Assembly: GCA_018340805.1 (NCBI GenBank)
Contig: JACMZG010001914.1
Coordinates: 48,673,104-48,737,103 of the forward strand
Length of the DNA: 64,000 bases
Source of the DNA: Microvelia longipes
Lineage: Eukaryota > Arthropoda > Insecta > Hemiptera > Veliidae
Reading direction: 5' to 3'
The stretch's first letter is position 1, and each line of letters begins with the position of its first letter. Shown here piece by piece: positions 31,877-45,960 of this stretch. The position numbers and the translations under genes are program-made. A model generated the notes under the pieces. The model saw only the letters and a program-made list of their open reading frames with translations, had not been told where the DNA came from and ran no database searches.

Positions 31877-32122
31877 TGTTACCGCCTTGGCGGTTTCTGC
31901 ACATAGCTTTAAAACCTGTTTATTTATTGTCATTTAAATTGTCCAGTTGATATATATTTTTATTCTGTCATGTCCTGTCATAGTTAGTTAATTTCAAGGT
32001 TTAGCAGTCAGGGAAAACTAGTGTCCCTTATAGTTCTTTGACGTGAAGTTAAACAGTTATTGTATGTTAATAAACTTCTCAGTCTAAAGACTATATACCT
32101 ATTCTTATTTACTGCAGCAACA
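31877..32122 (+). repeat. 3' LTR
   Basis: Starts TGTTACCGCC and ends GCAGCAACA, followed directly by the ATAAG target duplication. No strong polypurine tract is visible just upstream; the nearest is a weak ggccggaag. Confidence 0.95.
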
Positions 32123-32304
32123 ATAAGATTATTTTTTAAATATTTAACGTCATTTTTAGATTATACTAAAAGCGTATCGGTTGGCACTAACACCTGACGT
32201 GTGTCCCGAAGTGGTTATCCCCGATAAGCCGCGAGGCTCCGAACGGGCATTATTATTGTTATTATTAATACTCTTATTAAATTGAAATAAGTATTAATAA
32301 ACAC

Positions 32305-32560
32305 AAGATTTAGGTCTTCCGGTGGTGACCGCGTCAATGTAGATGAAGAATCCGACGTTTCGCTTCCACTGTGGGAGGCATCTTCAGGGATGTAGGACAT
32401 CATGAATAGAAACACAATGCTCTACAAAACTGAACTGAGTTCAGTTTTGTATAGAGCATTCATGATGTCCTACATCCCTGAAGATGCCTCCCACAGTGGA
32501 AGCGAAACGTCGGATTCTTCATCTACATTGACGCGGTCACCACCGGAAGACCTAAATCTT
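32305..32560. repeat. 256 bp near-perfect palindrome
   Basis: aagatttaggtcttccgg at the left faces ccggaagacctaaatctt at the right, and the arms stay paired to the centre near 32432 (ctgaactgagttcag). The left arm has an extra agaaacac near 32408, and the right arm has an extra dinucleotide. It fits a foldback MITE or an inverted duplication. It contains ctgaagatgcctcc and gcgaaacgtcgg words, typical of some Penelope-like element ends. Confidence 0.85.
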
Positions 32561-32639
32561 CATGACAATAACCGCGGAAGCCTACGCAGTTTATTTTATA
32601 AACACAACTTTAAGTCTGCGTTAAGTTTAAGTTGCGGCC

Positions 32640-33300
32640 AAAGGGATTATTATAAGGGAGGGGAGCCTCGTAGCTCCCAGTGTATGTACTTAAGCAAGAG
32701 AGTTAAAACTTTGTTCAAAAATCAGACTGTAGTTTTACTTGAGGTACCCGGAAAATAATTTTTATGACGTCATTATCCCGCAATAATAACTCAGCAAAAC
32801 TTTTGAAAAATTATAAAACGCGGAAAAATGTCGCTATCAGATTAAGATTTAACATGCAAGCAGCTATGTGTAAGACTAACTTATGTGCCAAGTTTCATCT
32901 CATTAGCAGCTTTAGTTTTATTTTATCATGTGACTTGTGTACGTTTTTTAAAAAAATGTAAAAAAACGGGGGAAATCCGATAGAGTTGAAATTTAATACA
33001 AGTTTACGTATTAATTTTTACCTTTAAGTAATAATAAGTACAACAAGTTTCTTTAAATACTACCAGTGCATCGTGCGTCTATCATTTTTGTTGGATCGTA
33101 AAAGTTAAGCTGCATGGAGCGTGGTCAGTGCCTGGATGGGTGATCCCAGGAAATGAAAGGAATGCATTTACTATCTGAGGACGAGCGAAGCGAGTCAGAG
33201 AACGTGTTTTAAAATTAATTCAACGATTAGTATATTCTGAGGGCGAGCGAAGCAAGACTGAAGTAGAAACTATGACCGTAGCGAATCCGATCATAAAATT
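32640..33300 (-). mobile_element. Family A, long copy in reverse orientation, with 5S-like block
   Basis: Reversed order of the long copy: tagctcccagtgtatgta, atgacgtcattatcccgc, atgtgccaagtttcatctc, cttgtgtacgttttttaaaa, the 5S-like block, gaaaggaatgcatttacta, ctgaggacgagcgaagcgag, and gtagcgaatccgatc. Confidence 0.75.
33080..33165 (+). pseudogene. 5S rRNA-like segment in family A
   Basis: ttgttggatcgtaaaagtt, then aagctgcatggagcgtgg, then tcagtgcctggatgggtgat follow the 5S rRNA segment from the middle loop through the C box. The tggatgggtga core is conserved. The 5S transcription sense is the plus strand here. Confidence 0.72.
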
Positions 33301-34137
33301 TATTGTTTTGTTCTGTTTTCTGGCTCATAGTTCTTAAAATACTTACCTTAACTTCCCAAAGTTTCCTGTAAAATACAGGAGTATTGTTAATTGCGCCTCC
33401 TTATCAAATATATGATATAAAATTATATTATTAATTAACTAAATCATACACATTAATTTGACCAAAGTATTAATTAATCTACTATAATAAACCTATTAGA
33501 GAACTGCGAAATTTTAAATAATTTATAAATAGCAATGCTATAATAAACAAAGGATTACAGATGTGATGTAAGTGATCACGTAACACAAAATATATCATTA
33601 AATCGGAATTAAAATTCAATATAAATACGTGCCATCATCAGTGCACTTTGAAATTAATTACTTTCAATCATTGAGGTTTTTTTATTAAATTTGAGCGAAA
33701 CATAAATGCGGAAGATGAAAAACATTAATAATCACGATCTTCGTGTTTAAGTAATTTAAATCTTAAGACGAGTTTTTTAAAAGTATACTTAGTTTCTTTG
33801 TACTTTGAAAAGTACTATTTCATATTTTTCAAGGTTAAGTCATTCTAAATAAAAGTTTTTATTTTTGTCTAAAGAAGGATGGGTTGGTTCTTTTTGAGAA
33901 AATTAGTCTTTTATAATTTAGCGTTACACCAAGGACAAGCTAAATGTTTTTTATCATTTTCATGGTCAAGGATTTGAACACTGAAATTAGTGAAAATTAG
34001 CTTCATATATTGCATGTTCATTTCTTGTCGACATGGAATCCACCATCTCTATGTACTTATATCTCCTTGAATGAACAGAATTATAAGTAACTGATCATTG
34101 TGTGATATAAAGATACCGTCATGGCAAAGTTACCTAA
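33301..34137. other. AT-rich sequence, nothing assigned
   Basis: No supported feature. Confidence 0.4.
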
Positions 34138-34169
34138 ATATTATATATATATATATATTATATATATAT

Positions 34170-34212
<43 letters not shown>
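34138..34212. repeat. (AT)n microsatellite
   Basis: AT run with single-base phase changes. Confidence 0.95.
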
Positions 34213-34215
<3 letters not shown>

Positions 34216-36472
34216 CATACATATAACTTTTGGCATTAAAATATGCAAAAATTAAAAGAAACGAGCTAACTGTATGCTTTTATGAACGTTACAGTTTTAG
34301 TGGCGTTGCAATTAATTGATTATGGGGATTTTCGATTTAGAGTTCAGCATTACTTTAACAGGTCTTATTAAATTTTAATAACAATGCAGGTTTAATTCAT
34401 AATTCACAATCTATAATGCGGGCTTGGCGAGTCGAAAATGTTGTGTATCAGTGACACAAATTTTAATAAATAAATAATATTTGCCATTGGTGACCTAGCT
34501 AGGCACCTGGTGTTCCTTTTCCAATGCGCTCCTGATTGTTTTCTTGTAGTTATTATACTTTACGGCTACCACTTTTCTTAAGCATATTATCTATTAATTT
34601 CAACATGTTCTGTGGGTGAAATTATGCCACGCGTTGGATATCAACTCTGTTTTTTAATTTAACGGTGGAGTTTTAGATGCGTTATCTCTGGGACTCTTTC
34701 GACAACGAAATTGGTGGGAACTAAGGGACTTTTTCACTCACCTCTTCGGCCATTGGACTCTTACAACCCCTACCCCCATCATGACCCCAACTTCAAAAGC
34801 TTATTTTTCTTCGAAAATTCGCTAAAAAGCCGAAGATAATGTTTACATTTTTAATATGTCGTTGATTTTATGATTTAGAAACTAATTTGTCATTCCTATT
34901 GTTTCAGGTAAGTTGACTATCGTTTACTGATTCCCCTTGAACATCAATTAAGTATGAATTTACAATTTATTTAGTTATGTGTGTCATATCTGTGGTGGTA
35001 GAGGAATCATTACGATTCAGTTGGCACTGGAGTAAGGTTTGCATGGAGAAGTCTGACTTTGAAAATAAAAGTGGCTTAGAGATGGAAGAGAAGGTAGAGA
35101 GGGTTCGACCTTGAAAGCCTGGACGTTGCATCACTGACTCAAGGATTGTTCCCTTGCCCACATAACACTGAGAGCGAGAGTGATATTCCTTCCTGTCTTG
35201 AGACCGGTTTTTACAAACCAGTTGATCTCGCTCTAAATACGTATTACATAAAACTACAACTCAACTTGAACCGACTCATAATGATCCTTTTACCGACCAG
35301 TTTAACTATCACTTGTTTCATAACCTTCTTTTATATTAAAAGTAAACTTTTTTTTTAAACTACAATCTTTTTATTATTCTGCAAAAGAGATCATTTTTTA
35401 ACTCGTTAGGTAAAAGTTTATCATTGAGCTGATCTGAGGAGGACAAAAAATTTAAAATTGAACAAGCAGCATTTTCGCGAAAAGGATGAATACGCGGGGA
35501 ACTAAGGGAATACGTAAGGGTAGAAACTCGTACAGATACACGCGTGTGTGTATCTGTGTATTGTGTGTACATTGTGGCCATCTTCAGAACAATAACTAAC
35601 TTTACATAAAACTATCACAGACTACTTAAAAACATTAAAAAGTACATAAAAAGGTTCTAAATAGTTAAAAACTACATCACAGTAAAGTAATAAATTAATG
35701 AGATGTCTTTAAACTGTATCTTTGAAACGGCCATTGTCCGGACAAATAATGATGAGATCAAAAAGAAAGATGACAAACTGCTCTAGAAATATTTCCTCTT
35801 CCATTTTCTTCTAATAAATGTGAAAAAGAAGTCTCCTGGGAATGGAAAAGAAAATTTCTCCAATATTAAACAACAAAAATTACAATCCCAAAAGAAAACC
35901 ATTGTATTTAATAAAACATATAACAGCTTTGTGGATTTTTTCGGATACATTTTCTTTTTCATTTTTAACATTTTCAAATAAATTTTTGGCTCAGTCCGTC
36001 ACTGATCTGAACATTCTCATAAGTGTAATGCCTACTAAAATTTCTCTAAACTAAATTCATTTGAAATTTATATATTTATACAATATTAGTTTATGTAAAG
36101 ACAAATATTCACACCTATCCTGTGCATCAGCATAGGTATGAAACCAAAAATAAAGACATGCTAATGATACCGAAGCATAGACTTAACAAATCTATAGTAG
36201 GTAATAAAGTTTTAGGAGTAAAACGTATAATGCTCTAAATGTAATATTAAAAAATTTGCCCTAAAAAAATTTAATAAATAATTGAAAACTTTTCTCACTG
36301 AAAACGTTTTCTATAATATGAATGAGTTTTTTGAAATGTAAAGTTTGATTTCCTTTGTGAAAATTTGTTTATTGACAAGAACAATGTCACTTTAAGCAGT
36401 GATCTCTGTTTAATTATTTATCATTTATTTATCATTAAGGGCACATAATTAACACAACCTAGGTAGGTGGTT
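34213..36472. other. AT-rich sequence, nothing assigned
   Basis: No ORF or element is supported. An aaaattcgctaaaa motif occurs at about 34812. Confidence 0.4.
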
Positions 36473-36579
36473 ATCTCGAAGAAATATTTCGTATAATTTC
36501 TGTTAATTTCTATAATAATTAATTTTATGAAATGATGATCCCTTTGGAGACAAATACACAAATTCTGAATCTGTGGCTT

Positions 36580-36582
<3 letters not shown>
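36473..36582. repeat. Inverted repeat, left member (pairs with 38937-39045)
   Basis: atctcgaagaaatatttcg, then ataatttctgttaatttc, then gatgatccctttggagac, and acacaaattctgaatctgtg are matched in reverse near 39.0 kb. An (AT)n run follows immediately on the inner side. Confidence 0.85.
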
Positions 36583-36647
<65 letters not shown>

Positions 36648-36652
36648 ATATG
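36583..36652. repeat. (AT)n microsatellite
   Basis: AT run directly inside the left inverted repeat. Confidence 0.95.
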
Positions 36653-38849
36653 TATGTAAAGTCCCAAGAGATAGGCATAAGTGAATTTCAAAATATTTTG
36701 CTAGACAATTTTACTGAATTTCCGCGTTTTGTCTTTTATTTTATGTATTCGTTGAAGCTTTTTTTTTCCTTTTGAGAATTCTTAGTTTACACCTCTTTTT
36801 TAAGAACTATCCTGTTATCTTTAAAATTTTGGGGAATAAATAACATCATTTATTAAATTTAAAGTATTTTATTTCAACCATATACTTTTTCATCCATTAC
36901 TAATTTCTCTAATTGTAAATATGAATTGTATGTAAAACTCACATATGGTAAAAGATTTAAAGATACATTATGAGACAACATAAGTATTTTTAAACATTGT
37001 ACAATAAATTGTGATTTTTTTTTTTAAACTAAGTAAACTTATAGATATGCAATTTTACACCCAACATAATGTAATGAGTAATTTTCCTTTCATTTATGTA
37101 GTTTTTGAATTTTGGCGGCAAGTGATGCAGATTTTTCCTTTTTTGTTTTGATTTAGGGAATTTTGTTGTTCTTAGTTCCGTCACTTAACTCCATGTAAAT
37201 TTTGAAGCGTCGGGCAAGACTGTTTTCTGTTTCTTCTGATTTAGGGAATTTCGCTTTCTTGGAGATTGAGGTTAGGTCTGCACCTTAGATCGAGAAGTTC
37301 CAATTTTTTTTTTCTCGTTTCAATCAGTTTTACTTTAAAATTTTTATATTTTATTTGAATCTACATGTAGAATCTCAGGAGACCTTCTAAGGTAAGATAT
37401 ATTTAAGTTAATTCCGAAAGATTTGTTTGTTTAACGATTTTTTCTGATTTTTACATCGCCAGCGTCTAACCCCCTCGTGGTATGACTTTATGTTCAGGTT
37501 CATGCACGAGTTTTGAGAGAAGGAGATGATACTTATTTACGCTGATTGTATGCTGCTGTGACATTATAACGATCTAGGAGCGTCTAAGGTATTGATTTAA
37601 CACAAAAAAAATATATATTTGAGCAAAATTTCATGAATCTAAATTTTCCCCCCTGTGTCACATTTCTGTTCTTTAATTCTGCTGTATGTTTTGTGTGCTA
37701 GGTACTAAGTGAGACTCCCGTTTTTTGATGCACTTCTCCGTTCACCAGGATATTGTTAGATTTCTATGTAAGTTTTATCCTCAATTTGGTACCATGTTAA
37801 ATTTCATAACCTGTTAGTTACCGATGTGTGTTTTCTCCCATCTATATGCCCTGCTATAGGTTTTCTATGTCATTTTTTTAAAACTCCTTTTTTTTGGTTT
37901 GTATGTACTGTTATAGACACCATGTCTGCTCGAAGCACCAGATCCGTTCAAGATACTATGGCTGTTTGATGCACTAAGTCTTCTTGACGCAACATTTCTT
38001 CGTCCTCGTGATACCTCATACCTCACACCTCCCCCTTCATGCAGCTCCACCAGTCTACACTTTAACAGCATTAAGTCATTATTAATTTTTTTTAGTACCT
38101 AGACCCGGCCAGTCGGTGGCTCCGAAGTCAGGTGACTTTCTCTTTACTACTCAATCCGCTCTTCAAGCAATCAGTTTTCCTTTTTAAACAAATGTGAGTT
38201 TCATATTTGAGCTTATTCAGTTGGTAGAGGAAGAAATTGCAAAAAAAAATATATATATATATATTATATTACATGAAATTATATTCAAACAATTTTAAAA
38301 AATATAAATAAATAAATAATCTATTAAAATTGTATACAAACATTGAAACTCATGCTATTATGTAAGTGTACTCACCTTTATTCTCAAATGAAAATCTAAA
38401 TCTGTCAAAGAAAGGCGAGTTTGTTAGGCAGACTATAGGCTATTACGTTCGAGTGATATAATTTAACCTGTTTGATATTTATTGATAAGTTTTCTTCACA
38501 CATTTATACTATGTTATATGTACTAGGTTTATAATATGTTTATATTTTTTTTCCTTGTCAACATGTTTTGTATAGTGGGCCTATGAGCCACCTATAGTGT
38601 TACAAAGGTTTAAGGCTCACGATAGTTGTAAGTATATCTAAATATATTGTTTTGAAACCACTCTAAAAATCTGTGTTGTGTGGCTTATTTACCTCAAGCT
38701 CTCTCAGAAGCACAACGACTTATCCCTCAGATGTCTGATGTTCTCTCTATCAAGAAAAAAGGGAATATTGCAAGCTTATTATGTTCTCGCTATTAAAGCT
38801 ATACTTTCAAAACTAACCAATCTCTGGAAACTCTACAATACCTTCGAAA

Positions 38850-38850
<1 letters not shown>
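36653..38850. other. Spacer between the inverted repeats, nothing assigned
   Basis: This 2.2 kb has no ORF above 68 codons and no recognised transposase. GC is somewhat higher at 37.45-38.15 kb, without a convincing frame. Confidence 0.4.

Positions 38851-38856
<6 letters not shown>

Positions 38857-38936
<80 letters not shown>
38857..38936. repeat. (AT)n microsatellite
   Basis: Long AT run directly inside the right inverted repeat. ORFs crossing it are artefacts. Confidence 0.96.
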
Positions 38937-38940
<4 letters not shown>

Positions 38941-39045
38941 AACCACAGATTCAGAATTTGTGTATTTGTCTCCAAAGGGATCATCATTTTCATAAAATTA
39001 ATTATTATAGAAATTAACAGAAATTATACGAAATTTCTTCGAGAT
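38937..39045. repeat. Inverted repeat, right member (pairs with 36473-36582)
   Basis: cacagattcagaatttgtg, gtctccaaagggatcatc, and gaaattaacagaaattatac, ending in tttcttcgagat, are the reverse complement of the left member with few differences. Confidence 0.85.
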
Positions 39046-39164
39046 ATTATATATATATAACTTTGATTTTGAAGATTTTTGAAATGTTTGCTAAGTCATT
39101 ATTGTGGGTTAATCATGTCATAAATACTTCATAAACAATATTATAAGTGTGTGTTTGTAAATTT

Positions 39165-39370
39165 ATGTATGTATATACAAGATTTTTTTTTAGACGTTTC
39201 TATGTGACACGATAACTCTTAAACGCTTTCTCGGATTAAAATAAAACTTAGTACAAAACTCAATCTAGTTAATGTCCCGAACCTTATTGTTCATGAAATA
39301 TTTGTGACGTCATTAACCCACAATAATGACCCCACAAACATTTCAAAAAATCACAAATCTTCAAAAACAA
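39165..39370 (+). mobile_element. Family D repeat, copy 2
   Basis: tttagacgtttctatgtg, cgataactcttaaacgctt, aaaacttagtacaaaa and gtgacgtcattaaccc are collinear with 5.57-5.79 kb. Confidence 0.65.
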
Positions 39371-39540
39371 AGTTATTAATATATGATTCAAGCATAGATT
39401 TAGAATATGTTTAGCAACGGCTGTGAAAAGTGTCAAAAGGTTCAGAATCATGACAGCAATTATTTCGTAGAATCGCAAAACTTCCAAAAGTGTTTAGATC
39501 GGGTTGAAATCCTTATTCACAAGCACTGCTATGTATTGTT

Positions 39541-39842
39541 AACAAATATTCGAAGTTAAATGTTAACTATAGTAAACTATATAGTTAACATAAACTAACT
39601 ATAGTATATAGTTAAATACTACTATATAGTTACAGTGTTAACTATTGTTTATTTATTTATTGTTATTTTTTTTTTTTAAATTTATTTTGTATATTTATAT
39701 TTATTTATTTTATTTTTTTTATTTATATTATATAATATTTATTTTATTTATTTATTTTATTTTATTTTATTATTATTAATTATAATATTTTATTTTATTT
39801 ATATTATTTTTATTTTATTTATATTATTTTTTATTATATTTA

Positions 39843-39875
<33 letters not shown>

Positions 39876-40010
39876 ATTGTTTATTTTATGTTATTTATTT
39901 ATTGTTATTGTTATTGTTATTTATTAGTGTTAACTATACTTAGTGTTAACTAGTGTTAACTTAGTGTTAATTATAGTTAACATAAGCTATGTTAACTAAT
40001 ACTATCAGTA
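39541..40010. repeat. GTTAAC-type repeats flanking a TTTA-rich tract
   Basis: Words such as gttaactatagtaaac and tagttaacataaac lie at both edges (39541-39650, 39930-40010). Between them is about 270 bp of tttatttattttattt low-complexity sequence. Confidence 0.75.
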
Positions 40011-41315
40011 TTAGTTTCGGTTTTATCGACTGACATAAACAACATAATGTAAACAAATCACGTTTTTTGATAAATGTATTTGAAAATTCGCAGTATGGTA
40101 CTTATATAAATTAGTAATATGGCACAATTGATATAGTACAAGAACTGTGTGGCAGCTTTGCCGATGCAGGGAGATGCAGGGGCCGCTGAGCAGAGCCACT
40201 AAAATACATTATTTAGTTACGAAAGATTTTGATCATGTAGAAAATGGGGGTAGGGCTCAGCCCCTTGGAAGTTCTGTTTTTAAATCACGGATGAGAAAAA
40301 GTATGGGCTTAGTCTGTTTAAAAGAAATCAGGCAGGATGTCGTTATGTAAAGAAGTGCGCCTATGACACTGTAACTAAAACTCTAGGAGTGTAGTGCTAA
40401 AAATAATAACTTTTTTTCTTATAAACCTCTTATAAGAAATGATACAAACCAAGCAGGAATATAGATACAAAAAGTCCGACACAATGTGAAGCAATGTTTT
40501 GTGAAAGGGAAAAAAAGAGTGAAAGAAAGGTCGAAAGGATAAAGGCGAGGGTTAAGGAAAGAGAGAGGATCAGAAAAACGTAATGTAAAGGATCTGTCAG
40601 GACCTGAACGAGTGAAATAAAGAAATAACATTACGACACACGTAACACAATCTACCCTTCTCTACGAGTCTTTTTTAAGATGGATTTTTTTATATTTCTA
40701 AAAAAAATTACGAAATAAAAGAGAATGGAATCGAATGAAGAAATAGTGAAATGAAGAGAAGTGATCCTTTGAAAATGAAAGGAATTTATTAGGATAACAT
40801 AATGTATATATAATGAAAGAAGTATAAAGTCTGATGATTACAAAACTCTATTGGCAAAGCACTTGTAGCCTAACAGAGTGCTAGCTTTATATTTATCTAA
40901 CAGAAAATGCCAATGATGATGACCTTAGAGAAATTTTTTTTATAGTGCAAAGGGGGGAGGGGTGGTTTAAATATGAAAAGTTGTAAAGAAATTAATCCAT
41001 CCAAAAGTATAATGAAAAGTTTTAATCCTGCTATAATGGATTTTAGGATTAAACGTATTCAATTTTTGTTTTACGGTATTTTCAGCAAAAGACAGTTTGA
41101 TTATTATAGAATAGATAACAACAGTCTAACTTAAAAAGACAATTGCGTTTATCTTAGTTGATTTGACATTACTGATTATGTAATTATTGATTCCTTTCTT
41201 AGTGAAGGCTTCATCGAATTTGTAGTTAGCGAATAGGTGAAAGCATGTCAACTAATGAGAGTAGGATCTATGTATGAAAGTTTAGCTATAATGCACTTGG
41301 AGCAATTAACTACCA
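40011..41315. other. Unassigned sequence with a purine-rich strand
   Basis: The plus strand is purine-rich with GAAAG words at about 40495-40760. The 67-codon ORF at 40147-40350 has no recognised domain. Confidence 0.4.
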
Positions 41316-41317
41316 CT

Positions 41318-41455
41318 TCTTGCCTCATTTTAATACCACCTGTTGTTTAATTTTACAACCACTTGTTGCCTTATTTCACTACCACTTGTTGCTTAATTTC
41401 ACTGCGACTTGTTGTCTCATTTCACTACCACTTGTTGCCTCATTTCACTACCATT
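41318..41455. repeat. 24 bp minisatellite, about 6 units
   Basis: The unit is ccacttgttgcctcatttc plus acta, with variants tgttgcttaattt and tgttgtctcattt. Confidence 0.88.
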
Positions 41456-42001
41456 TTTGTTTGTTTATAGGGTTACCCAGGAATATTAAGCCAATGACAA
41501 AGGATAAAGTTTTTTTTAGGCCCATAACAATATAAACACCTTAGCATAGCCGGCCCTAAATCAATTGTTTAGCTTCAATTTATAGACAACTTCATTTAAC
41601 TGTAAGACGTAAAACATACAAAATGACTAACCCATTGCATCATATCTCACCTTATTTTTAATTTTTAATCTAAAGAATTTTAACGCTCTATTTTTCTTTT
41701 GAATTAAAATACTCCATTTTTTAATCTATTTATTTTGTTTTAATTATTACTAAAAATCTTCTTGCAAATACTTATGTAATGACAAATATACGTCAAACTT
41801 TTTTAAGAATTATCTAAAAAATATATCTAAACATATTTCAATTAATTTATATTTTAGGACGGTGCGTATTTTAATATTTATTTATTTTATTTTTTGTATA
41901 TTTTTTATGACGTATTTAATGTCGCCGTCTCGCCTACTTACGTCGTTTCCTTGAATTGTACAAAGTTTTTATTTCTTTATCTAAATCACACACTCATAAA
42001 T
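41456..42001. other. AT-rich sequence, nothing assigned
   Basis: No supported feature. Confidence 0.4.
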
Positions 42002-44941
<2,940 letters not shown>

Positions 44942-45352
44942 CAGTCGATCGTTTAGTTTAAAAATCCCCAAGGTCATAAGTATATTGGGGATTAACCAAT
45001 CAGAGAAGCCGCTGCCTTAAACCTCTCACTTAAAAAGAGAAAAAAATCCCTACCCCCAATAACCGCTGTAGGGAAAAAACTTTCTTCCCGGCAATCGTTC
45101 ACTTTGTTTGTAGTTCTTCTTTTGATTACTTCGTTTTGAAAACTACTTTCAAATTAATCTTAAAAATGATATTTTAAAATAAAACTACACAAAAGAAAAG
45201 TAAAAAAACAATCGCCAATAAGAAAATACGGGTAAAATAACCTGATTTGTTTACATAGTTTTTTCCCGCTACCTTCTAGCAGGGATTTTTTTCTTAAGAA
45301 TCAGTGGTGTCTAAACTGACCTGTCAAGATTTTTAAATTAAACGATAGACTG
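44942..45352. mobile_element. TA-flanked MITE, 411 bp (Tc1/mariner/pogo type)
   Basis: The left end is CAGTCGATCGTTTAGTTTA. The right end read inward is CAGTCTATCGTTTAATTTA, and both continue as AAAATC. TA flanks both sides (44940-44941, 45353-45354). A second inverted pair lies inside (aaaaaaatccctac near 45050 and agggatttttttc near 45280). There is no coding capacity. Confidence 0.85.
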
Positions 45353-45837
45353 TAATTATGATATTTAACTTAGTGCGAAGATAAACCCTAGTACAACTTG
45401 ATCTCACAAAGTATAGAAGTATAACCTTGAAGTTTAACTCTCATGTCTGCAAGAGCAGGAGCTACCTTAGTCCCCACTACATCCCTCTTAGGAAGGTCCC
45501 CACCTCTTACTCTGCCCTTCTTCCAAACCATCCTTTCTACACTTCACCTTGCTCTCTTGTTTATCTTATTCCTTTCACTCCGGATTCTTGATTCCTTTCA
45601 CATTATTTCTTCACCTTACTAAAAGCCAATCCCTTATTCTTGTAATACATTATAGTTTTTATCGTTACCATCTTTTTCAAGTTCTTTGTAACTTTTTTTA
45701 TTTCGCAATTGTATAAAAATGTTTTATTCAACTCTTCTTTAAGAATGATATTACAAAATTCATCTGCATTATTTACCTCAACTATGATAGTTAAGGGTCT
45801 AGTTCCTTTATTTTTTACTTTTCCTTACTTTTACATT
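45353..45837. other. Unassigned, pyrimidine-rich at 45.45-45.6 kb
   Basis: The plus strand is C/T-rich, with no frame or element recognised. Confidence 0.4.
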
Positions 45838-45957
45838 TCGAAAAGTATTGTGTTTGCGAAAAATCCCAAACCGGTATGAAACCGGAATTATCCGTTTCAG
45901 GCGTTATTAAGGCCTCCTGAGTGGTTTTCGCAAAGTTTTCTGTCTGTTCGATATTAT
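45838..45957 (-). mobile_element. Family A terminal fragment
   Basis: Reversed end: gtattgtgtttgcgaaaaat, ccaaaccggtatgaaaccgg, aattatccgtttcaggcg, ggcctcctgagtggttttcg, and ttttctgtctgttcg. Confidence 0.85.
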
Positions 45958-45960
45958 TTA

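Larger units (their letters stand above)
29045..32122 (+). mobile_element. Non-autonomous BEL/Pao LTR retrotransposon, 3,078 bp
   Basis: Two nearly identical LTRs (247 and 246 bp, TGTT...AACA) enclose a Gag region and the C-terminal end of an integrase. ATAAG directly flanks both sides (29040-29044, 32123-32127), a perfect 5 bp target duplication. Intact BEL/Pao elements have protease, reverse transcriptase, RNase H and integrase after Gag. Here all of this is missing except the last part of integrase, so it could only move with enzymes supplied in trans. The near-identity of the LTRs indicates recent insertion. Confidence 0.93.
28937..32272 (+). mobile_element. tRNA-derived SINE, copy 2, interrupted by the BEL/Pao element
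   Basis: The 5' part (28937-29044) has the head ccgccttcgtggccgaagtc, a gtcagt/actgac stem and the B box ggggttcgcatccc. The 3' part (32128-32272) has a gccgcgaggct hairpin and an (ATT)n-like tail. Without the retrotransposon it is about 255 bp, close to copies 1 and 3. An imperfect 12 bp duplication ending in cttatta (28925-28936, 32268-32279) may be its target site. Confidence 0.72.

Noticed and set aside
32465..32560. A complete, active hammerhead ribozyme
   Set aside because: The core words are present, but no stem III with a UH cleavage site can be drawn from the flanks on this strand.
32402..32758. 118-codon plus-strand ORF and the 66-codon minus ORF over the palindrome
   Set aside because: They arise from the same palindromic DNA read on both strands (shared MMSYIPEDASHSGSE peptide) and run into unrelated family A sequence.
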